In this document: positions 22,191-31,277 of the stretch, piece by piece | How positions within the stretch are numbered: position 1 is the first letter of the stretch | How the letters are laid out: each line of letters begins with the position of its first letter | Assembly: GCF_014279975.1 (NCBI RefSeq) | Contig: NZ_CP047936.1 | Coordinates: 806,001-870,000, forward strand | From: Synechococcus sp. BIOS-U3-1 | Lineage (GTDB): Bacteria > Cyanobacteriota > Cyanobacteriia > PCC-6307 > Cyanobiaceae | Direction: 5' to 3' | Length of the DNA stretch: 64,000 bases | Notes under the pieces: model-generated | Seen by the model: the letters and a program-made list of their open reading frames with translations, nothing else | Database searches by the model: none | Told to the model about the DNA's origin: nothing | Made by a program: the position numbers and the translations under genes

Positions 22191-23373
22191 AATTATATTT
22201 ACTCTATAATGACAGCCTTTAGACGTATATAGGTCAGTCCTCTTTAGCTGGTTGAAAGCTTGTTGTTGCACTGCTTTATTGCTTTAATGTTCTTTTTTTT
22301 AAATCACTTACGTTTCTGATTCTTTGTGCTTTGCTAAGTCATTGACTAACGATTTGTTTCTGTACGGGTTGGCCTGACATATCATCCTTGTGTTTTCCCT
22401 GGTTCCCTGGACGGCTGATTCGATGCGCAGGAGATGGTCGGTCTAAGTCTATCGGCGTGATAACACTGTATTACTTAGCGACCTGTCTTCGATAGTCAAA
22501 GTTCCTTACGGTAATCCCTCATTCAATGGATGCTTAGGAATTCAGTGCGATGACAACTACGATCACAGGATTTGGCCCTTTTGAGGCACAGCACGCGCCC
22601 AGTCTGATCTTCTATACCTTCGCTTGTTCTCTGATCCCTACTTTCCTGGTGGTGGGATCGGTCTTTTTTAAAAATCGAGCTGTTTGCTCTGTGCAGGTTC
22701 CCGTTTCAGTCTGTGGCGCTGTCCGCCCAAAACCGCATGCATTGCGATACGAATCAATCATCCTCTTCTTGAGCTCTGAGCCTTCAGTGCTCCCTGTTTG
22801 GGTTTGAGTTATGGATTGCTTCATCACCAAGTTAAAGACGGTTCACATTTGATGACTCTCTGTCTCAACTTGGTCATTGCAGTTCAGATCTCTACCAGAG
22901 CCCTGACCCAATTTAGGTTTGCAGATCATCGAAAGCTTGATCATTCTGTCTATCAGTGTTGTTTCCTGTTGCTGATGTTGATCAGTTCTAAGCCTTACAG
23001 TGCAACTGAAGGCTGAGAATGTTCTGCAGATCAAATGTTTGGCGCTCGACCATGTTTTGACTGGTCTAATGACGTGTGTTGGCTCCTTCTTGGTTCCGAG
23101 TTGATCAAAAATGATGGACGAGATAGTCCCTTGAAAATTTCGCGATCTAATAATGATCTTTTTAGAAAAATTTAAAAATACAGTATGATTAACTTTGAAA
23201 TTGTCGAATTGTCGAGTGAGTTTTTCGCTATCTCTGAGCTTTCATTGTTGATTTGTTTTTACAAGTAGCTTTGAGGTTTTGATTTTTTGTGTCCAAGACC
23301 GATTCGTTATGATCTTGGACACGTTTTTGACAGCTGTTGATTAATACCTTCAGTGAGCGTGCAGGCTTGTGGC
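22191..23373. other. Gene-poor region with one weak ORF
   Basis: An 85-codon plus-strand frame (22550-22807) starts MTTTITGFGPFEAQHAPSLI and contains one hydrophobic helix (FYTFACSLIPTFLVVGSVFF). It could be a small membrane protein, but the second half looks non-coding. A strong hairpin lies at 23289-23322 (listed separately). Nothing else is supported. Confidence 0.3.
23289..23328 (+). terminator. Orphan rho-independent terminator
   Basis: Arms GTGTCCAAGA (23289-23298) and TCTTGGACAC (23313-23322) are perfectly complementary around a 14-nt loop and are followed by GTTTTT. No convincing plus-strand gene lies within 1 kb upstream, so it may end a small RNA. Confidence 0.6.
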
Positions 23374-23532
23374 TTAAACCAACTCAGGAATTAACTCAGA
23401 TACGTTTGGCAATGGGTCTGGTTTCCCATCAGCAATGGCTCGTGCACGCAGGTAAAATCAGTTCTCGGTGTCGCCATTTGTTTCCAACTTTTCTGCAATG
23501 GCGATCCAGTTGTTGATTTCGGCTTGATCCAT
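23374..23532 (-). pseudogene. Small protein gene with in-frame TGA
   Basis: From the ATG at 23532 the minus strand reads MDQAEINNWIAIAEKLETNG, DTEN, TGA (23460-23458), then in the same frame FYLRARAIADGKPDPLPNVS, ELIPELV and TAA at 23376-23374. The second part continues so naturally (a Tyr-Leu-Arg-Ala helix and a Pro-rich tail) that a 52-residue ancestral protein with one nonsense mutation is likely. The truncated 24-residue product could still be made. Confidence 0.45.
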
Positions 23533-23941
23533 GACGATGTTTCATACCTATTCATTATCAGCAGTAGCCGACGCTTCTGTGACTTCCTTAGGTCGTAATG
23601 ACCGTCACTCAAGTAGATCCGTATAGGAAAGGCATCGCGATTACCATCATGCGATAGCACTAGGAGGCCACGAGATCTACCTAAGCCGATGAAGAATTAA
23701 TTCTCTTGACACGAGTTGTCTTTGATTAAGATAACAACTTCCGTTAAATGCTTATTTTTTCCACTTTCTCGAGTTTGTTTTTGCTCCTTCTAGTGTTCAA
23801 TCTGATTGCTCGTTGAAGTGACGCTGTCGTTTGAAGTTCAGCTGATGTCTTCATTGCTACATCTGATCCCAAAACAAATCCAGATATTTGTTGATTGATT
23901 GGCTGAGGGGGTTGATGCTTCGGACGTCTCATTGGTATCAA
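23533..23941. other. Intergenic region upstream of ferredoxin
   Basis: This probably holds the ferredoxin promoter. Bases 23701-23760 are AT-rich (TTCTCTTGACACGAGTTGTC contains a TTGACA-like box). No gene is evident. Confidence 0.35.
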
Positions 23942-24235
23942 ATGGCTTCATTCACAGTCACGATGGTCACGGACGCAGGCGAACAAGCCTTCACCTGTGA
24001 CGATGATCAATACATCCTTGATGCTGCTGAAGAAGCAGGTGTTGATTTGCCTTACTCCTGCAAGTCGGGTGCATGCTCAACTTGTGCAGGTAAGGTTTCG
24101 GAGGGGACTCTCGATCAAAGTGATCAAAGCTTCCTCGATGACGAGCAGATGGAGGAAGGCTTCAGTCTTCTTTGTGTCGCCTACCCCCGTAGCGATTGCA
24201 AAATCCAGGCTGAGGCTGAGGAACTACTCGCATAG
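23942..24235 (+). CDS. petF: Plant-type [2Fe-2S] ferredoxin
   Basis: The product is 97 residues, the usual length for photosynthetic ferredoxins; the ATG at 23942 is chosen because the upstream in-frame extension is not conserved-looking. Cluster ligands are C-x4-C-x2-C in [17 protein letters not shown] plus a fourth Cys in LLCVAYP. The acidic surface (DDEQMEEG) is typical of partners of ferredoxin-NADP reductase. It carries electrons from photosystem I to soluble reductases. It stands alone in a decayed region. Which of the several ferredoxin paralogs it is cannot be told. Confidence 0.9.
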   Translation: MASFTVTMVTDAGEQAFTCDDDQYILDAAEEAGVDLPYSCKSGACSTCAGKVSEGTLDQSDQSFLDDEQMEEGFSLLCVAYPRSDCKIQAEAEELLA

Positions 24236-24294
24236 GAGAAAAACAAGTCTCTGGTCTGGTCAACACCGCAATGGTCAGTGCACCCGTTAATCAC

Positions 24295-24990
24295 TCATTC
24301 GGATGTTTCGGGTTCGGTGACCAGGGACTGTTCAATCTGCAGAAGTGAGCGTCCGTCTGCATCGACAAGAATCCTTGTCACCACGGACGGAGAGTCTGTT
24401 AACTGCTCCCAACCAGGTGAACCGCCAGGAATCTTGAATTCAAGCCCTTTAGCTCCAGCGTGGACTAAGCATGGATTGTTCGAGGCACTTTGATACATGC
24501 AAAGACCTGGCCGATAAATTCTCAGACCGCCATTCCTCCGCGTTGCAGCGCCCCGAGCAAGATTTAAGGCTCGGCGTGCAGCAAATGGATCGTTTCGCAC
24601 AAATTGATTCACTAATTCAGGATCGGGAGATGTTTCGGCGTACGGACTTGGTCCACTGCTGATCTCCGGATCTGTTAATGGTTGATTAGAACTTTCTGTA
24701 GTGGCTTCATCTGGTGATGTGATCGTTGAATCCATCGGGGTGATACGTTCACAACTCACTTCAGGTGTGCTGAGATCGATCAAACTCGCTGCGACCGGAC
24801 GTCGAGTCTCCCTTTCGAAGCACTGATAGTTCATGACATCGCTTTGTGCTGTCCTTGCTGTCGTGAGTAGCAATACTGCCCATCCCAAGCAGATGCTCAG
24901 TTGTTGTCTTGGGATCCTGGATGTTGTTTTGTTCAAGACGTCGTGAGGTTGAGATGTTTGCTTAGTTGGATTGCTACCTTGTCTGCTCAA
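24295..24990 (-). CDS. Hypothetical secreted or membrane-anchored protein
   Basis: The product is 231 residues. A hydrophobic stretch at about residues 31-48 (LSICLGWAVLLLTTARTAQS) may be a late signal sequence or an anchor; a start further in would make it a normal signal peptide. A Ser/Thr/Pro-rich low-complexity linker (residues 75-125) leads to a C-terminal domain with RNDPFAARRALNLARG, IYRPGLCMYQ and GLEFKIPGGSPGWEQL. No family recognised. Convergent with the ferredoxin gene. Confidence 0.55.
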   Translation of the reverse strand: MSRQGSNPTKQTSQPHDVLNKTTSRIPRQQLSICLGWAVLLLTTARTAQSDVMNYQCFERETRRPVAASLIDLSTPEVSCERITPMDSTITSPDEATTESSNQPLTDPEISSGPSPYAETSPDPELVNQFVRNDPFAARRALNLARGAATRRNGGLRIYRPGLCMYQSASNNPCLVHAGAKGLEFKIPGGSPGWEQLTDSPSVVTRILVDADGRSLLQIEQSLVTEPETSE

Positions 24991-25190
24991 TCAGGACTGG
25001 TTTGGGCCATGGTTGACGACATCAGCTCATTAATTTGAAAGATGTGCTGGCTCCATCACAGCTTCAGGATTTAGCTTGAGACTCATCAGTGTGACTAGCT
25101 CATGCTTTGCGCGGGAATTGTGGCTGCGTTGTTTGAATTGACATCTGACGTCACAACGCATTCCTAGCAACCCGTTCAAGCGGTGGATGC

Positions 25191-25385
25191 TTATATCTCC
25201 ATCGAGGTGTCTCTGACGCAAGGCACAGGGGCTCGGTCCGAGTTTCCGGTGACTCCTTCCCAGTAGGAAGCTGGTTTGACCATCACCAATGTCAGTACTC
25301 CTGTAGCACTCAGTAATAACAGCAGCCCAATGGTGCGTAAGAGCCGGTGCGTGACGTCGTCTGGGTGGCGCTCTTTCCTGGCCAT
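25191..25385 (-). CDS. Small single-helix membrane protein
   Basis: The product is 64 residues: a basic N-terminus (MARKERHPDDVTHRLLRT), one transmembrane helix (IGLLLLLSATGVLTLVMV) and a short tail. The positive-inside charge pattern supports it being real. Function unknown. Confidence 0.45.
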   Translation of the reverse strand: MARKERHPDDVTHRLLRTIGLLLLLSATGVLTLVMVKPASYWEGVTGNSDRAPVPCVRDTSMEI

Positions 25386-25434
25386 GGCAATCCATCGGTT
25401 GAGTTAATTCTGGCGATCACTTGGAGCACAACGG

Positions 25435-25902
25435 TTAACGCATCGGAGGGTGGCACTTGCGCCAGCCAACAACTTGCATGTTTTTCCTGGCCATTACAGC
25501 GTTGTTCCGCAGCATGTGTCTTTCTCTCTGCGGGACTGGTGGATGAGGTCTGACCCAGCGATAAGTATTCAAGATCACCCATTGGCCGTGAGCAGTGGGG
25601 TTGTCATTCCTGAACCTCACCAGCAATTGCGCATCACCATTCACCAGCCAGCCCTCGCCTCCGGGCTTTGGTGGGGATTTATGAGGGCGCGACAGCGATT
25701 CGGCATTGGTGGAGTCTGTACTTCGGATGTCACCAGCGAAGGCAGGTGTCTCCAAACCCCGCCCCCTGCTGATCACCGGCTGACCCTTTCGGAGCCTGAT
25801 GATGATGCTGCCGTCCGTTCCAGGCAACAGCACCGTGTAGGGCACGATCCCGCAGTAGCTCGCCTGGAAGGAAAGCTGATCACGATCCTGCCGGCCTTTC
25901 AA
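25435..25902 (-). CDS. Hypothetical protein, paralog of 34971-35243
   Basis: The product is 155 residues. The C-terminal 85 residues align with the gene at 34971: KPGGEGWLVNGDAQLLVRFR, GQWVILNTYRWVRPHPPVPQ and QVVGWRKCHPPMR against KPGGEGWLVNGDQQLLVQFK, TYTWVRPQPPVPQ and QVGWRRCAPPVR. Conservation of the protein sequence between copies 9 kb apart shows the frame is real in both. It has no clear signal peptide in the longest form; the true start may be internal. Function unknown. Confidence 0.55.
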   Translation of the reverse strand: MKGRQDRDQLSFQASYCGIVPYTVLLPGTDGSIIIRLRKGQPVISRGRGLETPAFAGDIRSTDSTNAESLSRPHKSPPKPGGEGWLVNGDAQLLVRFRNDNPTAHGQWVILNTYRWVRPHPPVPQRERHMLRNNAVMARKNMQVVGWRKCHPPMR

Positions 25903-25968
25903 AGCAGCAGCATCGCGGGAGACCGTTACCCCGTTGACGCACCCATACGCGCGTCATGCAAAACCTAG

Positions 25969-26014
25969 CAATTGTGTTGTTGCGCGTATGCGTTTATGCG
26001 CAACAACACAATTG
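25969..26014. repeat. Perfect 17-bp inverted repeat
   Basis: CAATTGTGTTGTTGCGC (25969-25985) and its exact reverse complement (25998-26014) flank a 12-nt spacer GTATGCGTTTAT. There is no T run on either side, so it is not a standard terminator. It could be a hairpin RNA, a protein-binding palindrome or a palindromic element. Confidence 0.7.
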
Positions 26015-26734
26015 CGCATGTCTGTGCAGCCTCGGTCGTTCGAGCAGCTCCCCAATCGCTGCGCTCTGTATCAGCCTCAGTAGGGAGTGTTCGAAATTCG
26101 CTCAACCTTGCTGTAATTCTTGGCTAGCTATTTGTTTTGAAGGTCATCCACAAACCTGCTTTAGACCGGTTTTAGAATTAATCTGATTGGATGTTTTGCG
26201 GTTTGATATCTCTTGGATCGAGGATAAGCTTTTGGGTCTCATCGAGACTGTTTTGTGTTAATTTTCAGGAAGATTTAGCAGAGTTATAGTTAGCGAAGCT
26301 TTCTGCGATTGTTGCTTTGCAGTATTTTGCCAGTCTAGTCGATAGTTCAAAACCTTCCGTGACATCACCATGGATGCCGGTATATTGATGCTAAAGCATT
26401 GTTAAAACTAGTTCCTGCATTGACAATATGATTGGATTTTTAGGCTTTAGGACGGCCTTTGCCCGGGCTGGGTGCACGTGACTTTAAACCATGAAACTCC
26501 TGAATTTTCCTGATAAAATAATTCAAAACTAGTGGCCAACCAAAAGCAAGCAGGGCTGGTCAGGTTGATATGGTTCTTTCTATCAACATCAGACCTCATG
26601 CTCCTTGTATGATCCTTTGATATCTTTCAGTGCTATCCCATTGAGGCTTGAATCATCTCAAGATCACCAGTTAAGCTACTTCTAAGATTTTGATCCACTT
26701 ATATTGCTTCTTTGGTTGTGGATGTATGTCTCCC
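26015..26734. other. Gene-poor intergenic region
   Basis: I see no credible gene, repeat module or hairpin in this 720-bp stretch. Confidence 0.4.
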
Positions 26735-26944
26735 CTAAAGATTAAACATCTTCTTGCATCCTCCCAAAGTGATGACGCATTGCACGTTCTTTGATTGCGT
26801 GTTGAAAACCCGATATGTTTTGCCTGTGGCCATACACTTCGTGCGGGCACTGACAAAAGCTTTAAATTCTGTTTTGTATTGAATTTCTGGAACCCATACC
26901 TCCTTTTCGGACGATGTGTCGTTCAATCGCTCGATGGTATACAT
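26735..26944 (-). CDS. Small hypothetical protein
   Basis: The product is 69 residues: MYTIERLNDTSSEKEVWVPE, then a basic helix YKTEFKAFVSARTKCMATGK, then TYRVFNTQSKNVQCVITLGG and CKKMFNL. Three Cys and mixed helix/strand character look protein-like, but I recognise no family. It stands alone. Confidence 0.4.
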   Translation of the reverse strand: MYTIERLNDTSSEKEVWVPEIQYKTEFKAFVSARTKCMATGKTYRVFNTQSKNVQCVITLGGCKKMFNL

Positions 26945-27242
26945 GCATGACCGGTAGATAATTCATCTTTGCCGCCACCGAAGCAAATAGGTGAAATTCA
27001 CAGCTTCTTGTTGGGATCATCGATCCAATGCTCCTTGGAGTGAGTTCAGGCTCTGAGGGAGTGTCGGTCAAGGGTTTTTTGTGCTGTGCTCCCCGCTATC
27101 CCTGGGCTCGAACCTCGTCAGTCGAGTGCAAGTTGACCGATTGAGTGCGACAACTTGTCAGAGAGCACTCCAGGCATTGCCTCATCGTTCGATCAAGTCA
27201 TGCACTGTGGCGCTCTTGAGATCAAAACTTGATCTGAGCTGA

Positions 27243-27419
27243 CTACAAGCTTTGTGATTGCCTGATGGCCCATGCACTAGCAGCTTGCTGTTGCTGCCAA
27301 GCGACTAACAGATCTTTGGCAATCGATCGAAGCTGCTGTACATCTTTGGAGTTGTCGATTTCCCTGGAAAATTTCTCGATTTCAAACTTTTGTCCCAGAG
27401 TCAAAGCAATTGGTTCCAT
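27243..27419 (-). CDS. Small conserved cyanobacterial protein
   Basis: The product is 58 residues: MEPIALTLGQKFEIEKFSRE, IDNSKDVQQLRSIAKDLLVA, WQQQQAASAWAIRQSQSL. It matches a short helical protein I remember from many marine picocyanobacteria (pattern LTLGQxFExERxxRxID...LLxAWQxQRAAxxWVxRQ). Two amphipathic helices are predicted, and an assembly or adaptor role would fit, but no function is established as far as I know. Confidence 0.6.
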   Translation of the reverse strand: MEPIALTLGQKFEIEKFSREIDNSKDVQQLRSIAKDLLVAWQQQQAASAWAIRQSQSL

Positions 27420-27916
27420 GCGAGCTTTTGGCTTGGTTGACAGAAGTTATCCCAGATGTTTCTAGACAGCAAATCTTAAACGTAGTCATTGCAACCGTTT
27501 TGAGAGATCTTTGCTCAGATGAATACATTGTGTTGATGACAAAACGTTGTTTGAATTGTCTGATGGCTGTCATTTAATCTGCTGACTCATTAAGAAGGGG
27601 CATCCTTATTGACTTCGATGCACTTTTCTTGGCAAAAACATCTTGAGCCATTCAGAATTGTATCGATTAATGCAGACAATGATAGTGGTAATCGTCTTGC
27701 ACTTATGGAAATTACGCTCACGATTCTTGCGTAGGATCTATCGATGTACGAGGCAAGTCTTTCAGGGACCTATACCCGGAGTGACACCGGCCTTGGCTAA
27801 ACGTCTTTGCAGTCTTCTCTGATCGACTGTAAGGAACAGCAGGAACTGCTGCTCTTTCTTGCGGTGCATGTCATGCAACATTCTTTTGTTGATCGTTAGG
27901 TTGCAACCAAAGGCAA
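27420..27916. other. Intergenic region
   Basis: A 38-codon frame (27618-27734, MHFSWQKHLEPFRIVSINAD...) and a plus-strand frame ending at 27573 (WLTEVIPDVSRQQILNVVIA...) look somewhat protein-like but lack clear starts. The second may be the end of a decayed gene. Neither is firmly supported. Confidence 0.25.
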
Positions 27917-27940
27917 TAAAAAAGCCGGATTTCTCCGGCC
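27917..27940 (-). terminator. Rho-independent terminator (minus strand)
   Basis: On the minus strand GCCGGA (27939-27934) and TCCGGC (27929-27924) form a stem around GAAA, followed by T6. It lies about 180 bp beyond the stop of the DUF3303 gene and probably ends that transcript. Confidence 0.7.
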
Positions 27941-28120
27941 TATTACCCCCTTTTGCCAAGTTTTATTCTCGCGAACCTTTACTTTGCATTGGGCAGACAG
28001 GCTGAGGCTGTGGCATCGGACAGGCTGGCTCTTGTTGTTGGCTCATAAGAGACATTGATAGAAGTTGACCCAACCCTTTGAAACGCAATTGGCAGAACTT
28101 TCAATAGGTAGAAATTCTGC

Positions 28121-28438
28121 TTAGTCAATGTTCGCCGCTGCTTGGACTCCTGGCCACATCGCCGCAAACTCTTTGTCTGAAACGACCGGTGTCACTTCGA
28201 ACTTGATACCGAAACCTTTAATCCAAGGTGCCAGATGAGTCCAGACTTTGCCGATATCGCTTGCCACGGTGATGGCCATTCCCCTGCCAGCTATAGGATC
28301 GCATACGCGGTACTTCAGTTCGAAGCCTTCAAATTGGTCGCCTGCACCTCCTGCATTGATGTATTCGGCGAATGGAGGACATGCTTCCCAGGAGCTTGCC
28401 ACGGTTGAGAAGTTCCAGATAATCAGATAGTGCTGCAT
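28121..28438 (-). CDS. DUF3303 family protein
   Basis: The product is 105 residues, typical for the family. It begins MQHYLIIWNFSTVASSWEAC and continues with a ferredoxin-like alpha-beta pattern (FELKYRVCDPIAGRGMAITV, WIKGFGIKFEVTPVVSDKEF). DUF3303 proteins resemble dimeric alpha-beta barrel proteins and have no known role. Cytoplasmic. Confidence 0.75.
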   Translation of the reverse strand: MQHYLIIWNFSTVASSWEACPPFAEYINAGGAGDQFEGFELKYRVCDPIAGRGMAITVASDIGKVWTHLAPWIKGFGIKFEVTPVVSDKEFAAMWPGVQAAANID

Positions 28439-28573
28439 GAGGCTCTGTTAGATACAGCTCTTCGTAGCAGAAACCAGGTTTTGGCACAGTTGCGGTTGAT
28501 TCATGCGTGTGTGTTGTGATTCAGGCATACCTTATCGAGGTCTTTGCTGAGCATCTTCATGCCTTCCAGCATG

Positions 28574-29791
28574 TCAATCAGTTGTCAACTGTGATTGTTG
28601 CTTTGCGGATAGTGAGTATTGGATCCACTCAAGAGCAAACTGGGCAGTAACCGCTGTGATCCCCAGAATCAGGATGAGATCAAGATTGTGTCTTGAGAGC
28701 TGCGCTGTAGCGGCCGAGAAAATGATGAAGCCTAAGGCTCCTATTGATGTTGCAATAGCCCAGGCTCGACGTTGCGCATCTTCATTACAGAGTTGTCCGA
28801 GTCGGTCGATCGTTAATGTACCAGTCATCATGTCCCAGACCCCAATCAGGAAAATCGATGCAGATAGCATGTAAACATTCTCCGAAAATCCCAAAAGAAT
28901 AACTCCCAAGAGTCCAACACTCGAGATTAATGGAAGGAATATTCTGGTTGTTAGTTTGTCGGAAACTACGGCGGGGATTAATCCGCCAACGATCAAACCG
29001 ACTCCGAATAGGCTGTCGACACTGCTTGACATCATTGGCGTAAGCCCGGTTTTTTTGATGGCAACCAGCGGCTCATAAAGAATCGCAGGTATTTGGCCAA
29101 CTTGCATGAGGGCAAAGCCCATAATAATGATTGGTATGAGCAAATTTGATTTTTTGTTGGTTTTGAGTCTTTCGTAATCTTGCTCAGATCCTTTAGTGGT
29201 TGCAGCGACGTTTTCTTTGAATTGTTTGTTTCTTATGACCAGCTTCAATGTTGGTAGGCTGAGAATGATTGTTAGTATTGCGAGGATATTCCAGGCTGTG
29301 GGTGCAGATGTTGGAGAAAATAATCCGATGGCAACAGCTCCGAGCAATGATCCGATTCCGCCCCCACACATCATCAGGCCTGTCGCTTGTCTTCTCCACT
29401 GGTTTGGGATCTGTTCCAGCGCGAAGGTTGGTAGCCCTGACACAATATGGGCTGCTCCCCATCCGGATAGCAGTCTGAGGATTGTTTGACCTGTCAAATT
29501 ACTAAATTGCCCTTCCATAATTATTGAAACGATGATCACGATGATTGCGAAGCGTATAGATCTAATGGATGCTTCTCTGCTTTTCATATAGGCCTGTTGA
29601 ATGCAGCCAGCCAGATATCCAAACATATTGATCGCAGCGAGCTTGCCGATGTCTTCGACAGCAATCCATTGGGCTTCTGCCATCAGGCTGCCGACGATTC
29701 CAAAGTCAAACCGGACCAGGCCAAGCGCGATGGCAATTCCGAAGCATCCACCCAGTAGATCAAGTGACCAATGGTTCCAATCCAGCTTCAT
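28574..29791 (-). CDS. MFS transporter (YbfB/YjiJ-like)
   Basis: The product is 405 residues with about twelve hydrophobic helices. The first (LDLLGGCFGIAIALGLVRFD) carries the G-x-x-x-A-x-x-x-G-x-x-R-F pattern of the YbfB/YjiJ group, and the FGYLAGCI segment follows. The middle loop (residues about 190-215) is charged, as usual between the two six-helix halves. Substrate unknown. An imperfect palindrome lies about 60-95 bp upstream of the start. Confidence 0.8.
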   Translation of the reverse strand: MKLDWNHWSLDLLGGCFGIAIALGLVRFDFGIVGSLMAEAQWIAVEDIGKLAAINMFGYLAGCIQQAYMKSREASIRSIRFAIIVIIVSIIMEGQFSNLTGQTILRLLSGWGAAHIVSGLPTFALEQIPNQWRRQATGLMMCGGGIGSLLGAVAIGLFSPTSAPTAWNILAILTIILSLPTLKLVIRNKQFKENVAATTKGSEQDYERLKTNKKSNLLIPIIIMGFALMQVGQIPAILYEPLVAIKKTGLTPMMSSSVDSLFGVGLIVGGLIPAVVSDKLTTRIFLPLISSVGLLGVILLGFSENVYMLSASIFLIGVWDMMTGTLTIDRLGQLCNEDAQRRAWAIATSIGALGFIIFSAATAQLSRHNLDLILILGITAVTAQFALEWIQYSLSAKQQSQLTTD

Positions 29792-29852
29792 TGATTGCCC
29801 CTCCTTGCTCCGAAGTCTGAATTCTCAACAAATCATTGGATGTGATCAGCAT

Positions 29853-29884
29853 TAACAGGCCAGATCTTTTGATCTGACCTGTTA
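29853..29884. promoter_or_regulatory. Imperfect palindrome upstream of MFS gene
   Basis: TAACAGG-C-CAGATC (29853-29866) pairs with GATCTG-A-CCTGTTA (29871-29884) around TTTT, with one mismatch. No T run follows, so an operator is more likely than a terminator. A transcribed hairpin is also possible. Confidence 0.4.
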
Positions 29885-30014
29885 GCGCCATCAAAATCCT
29901 CTTTGGTTCAATTTTATTATTGAATTCTTGTTTGCTCTGCACCCCATTTACTATCGCATTTGATTTACCCCGTTATACCTTCGCCAGGTTGGATGGCGGA
30001 GATGTGCTCCCTTG

Positions 30015-31277
30015 TCAGTTCGATGCAGCGTCTGATCCAGAGGCGGATGGCTGATGCGTTGATCCCTGGTCTGTTGTACTCGGCAGTCGTAGACCCGTGC
30101 TGTCCTGAAGTTGGCGCAACAAGGTGGCGATCGAGAGGTTCATTTGTCCATCACGTTCTCCGATCAGGGACACTTCCTCCACTTCGATGGGTTGCACCGT
30201 GTCGCTCAGCATCGTGAGTAGTGGCTCCAGCTTCTGCAGCAGGAACAGGCGTTTGGCGTCAGAACCTGATCGTTTCAGTGAGGTCACAAGTTCCTGCAGG
30301 CCTTCGGCCTGCGATCGCCCCTGCTCAATGATGGATGCCGCGGCGCCTTTTGCATCTGCCATCATCGTTTCGCACTCGGACTCTGCAGGTGCAATCACAT
30401 CGGCTTCGAGTTGCTGCATCACTTGCTTGATCCGTTCTTCCTGCACCGGTAATTCGGCTTCGGCCCGTGCTAGTTCGGCTCCGACCTGTGCATCCACTTC
30501 GGCGATCAAAGCATCACGGCGAGTGAGCGCATCTTTGATGCGTTTCTGAGCATTGGCAGTGGCCACAGCGAGCTCTTTGTCGAGTCTCCGTAGCGAGGTG
30601 ATGCGTGCATTTTCAGCTTGCTTCACGGCTGATTGAGATGTGGCTTCCGCCTCTGCAATACGTGAGTCTCGCTTGAGTTCCACCAATTGTTTACGACCAA
30701 TGGAATCCAGATAGCGCACATCATCTGAGATGTTCTGGATCTGGAGAGTATCGAGGACCAGCCCCAACTTCTGTAGATCATCTTCGGCCTCCTCTAGAAG
30801 GGTCCTGGCGAACGTGATCTTGTCTTCGTTGAGTTGCTCAGGAGTCAGGCTGGCCATCACTCCGCGCAGATTTCCCTCAAGGGTTTCTTTTGCAATATGG
30901 CGAATGTCGTCCTGACTCTTGCCGATCAGACGTTCGATCGCGTTGTGGATTCCAGGTTCATCACCGGAAATTTTGATATTGGCGACTCCGGCAACGTTGA
31001 GTGGGATTCCTCCTTTGGAGTAGGCGTTCTCCACACGTAACTCGATGATCATGTTGCTGAGGTCGAGTCTCATCACTTCTTCCAGAACAGGGATGCGCAG
31101 AGCACTGCCCCCGCGCACGGTGCGATAGCCCACCTTGCGCCCGTCTCCGGTTGTTTTGCCCAAACCAGCAAAAATCAGCACCTCGCTGGGCTGACAGATG
31201 TAGTAAAGCTGACGCAGAAGCACGACAAACGCCCAAAGACCTGCGGCTCCAGTAAGACCTACTGCAAAAAACATCAC
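30015..31277 (-). CDS. Flotillin-like SPFH/band 7 protein (second copy)
   Basis: The product is 420 residues. An N-terminal transmembrane segment (MMFFAVGLTGAAGLWAFVVL) precedes an SPFH domain (about residues 30-200: PSEVLIFAGLGKTTGDGRKV, NAYSKGGIPLNVAGVANIKI, RHIAKETLEGNLRGVMASLT) and a long coiled-coil rich in Glu/Ala (residues 205-330). Flotillins scaffold membrane microdomains. The ATG overlaps the stop of the upstream paralog (ATGA), giving a coupled three-gene NfeD-flotillin-flotillin operon. Confidence 0.9.
   Translation of the reverse strand: MMFFAVGLTGAAGLWAFVVLLRQLYYICQPSEVLIFAGLGKTTGDGRKVGYRTVRGGSALRIPVLEEVMRLDLSNMIIELRVENAYSKGGIPLNVAGVANIKISGDEPGIHNAIERLIGKSQDDIRHIAKETLEGNLRGVMASLTPEQLNEDKITFARTLLEEAEDDLQKLGLVLDTLQIQNISDDVRYLDSIGRKQLVELKRDSRIAEAEATSQSAVKQAENARITSLRRLDKELAVATANAQKRIKDALTRRDALIAEVDAQVGAELARAEAELPVQEERIKQVMQQLEADVIAPAESECETMMADAKGAAASIIEQGRSQAEGLQELVTSLKRSGSDAKRLFLLQKLEPLLTMLSDTVQPIEVEEVSLIGERDGQMNLSIATLLRQLQDSTGLRLPSTTDQGSTHQPSASGSDAASN

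Noticed and set aside
25969..26014. Terminator call for the 17-bp palindrome
   Set aside because: No T run follows on either strand and no gene ends nearby.
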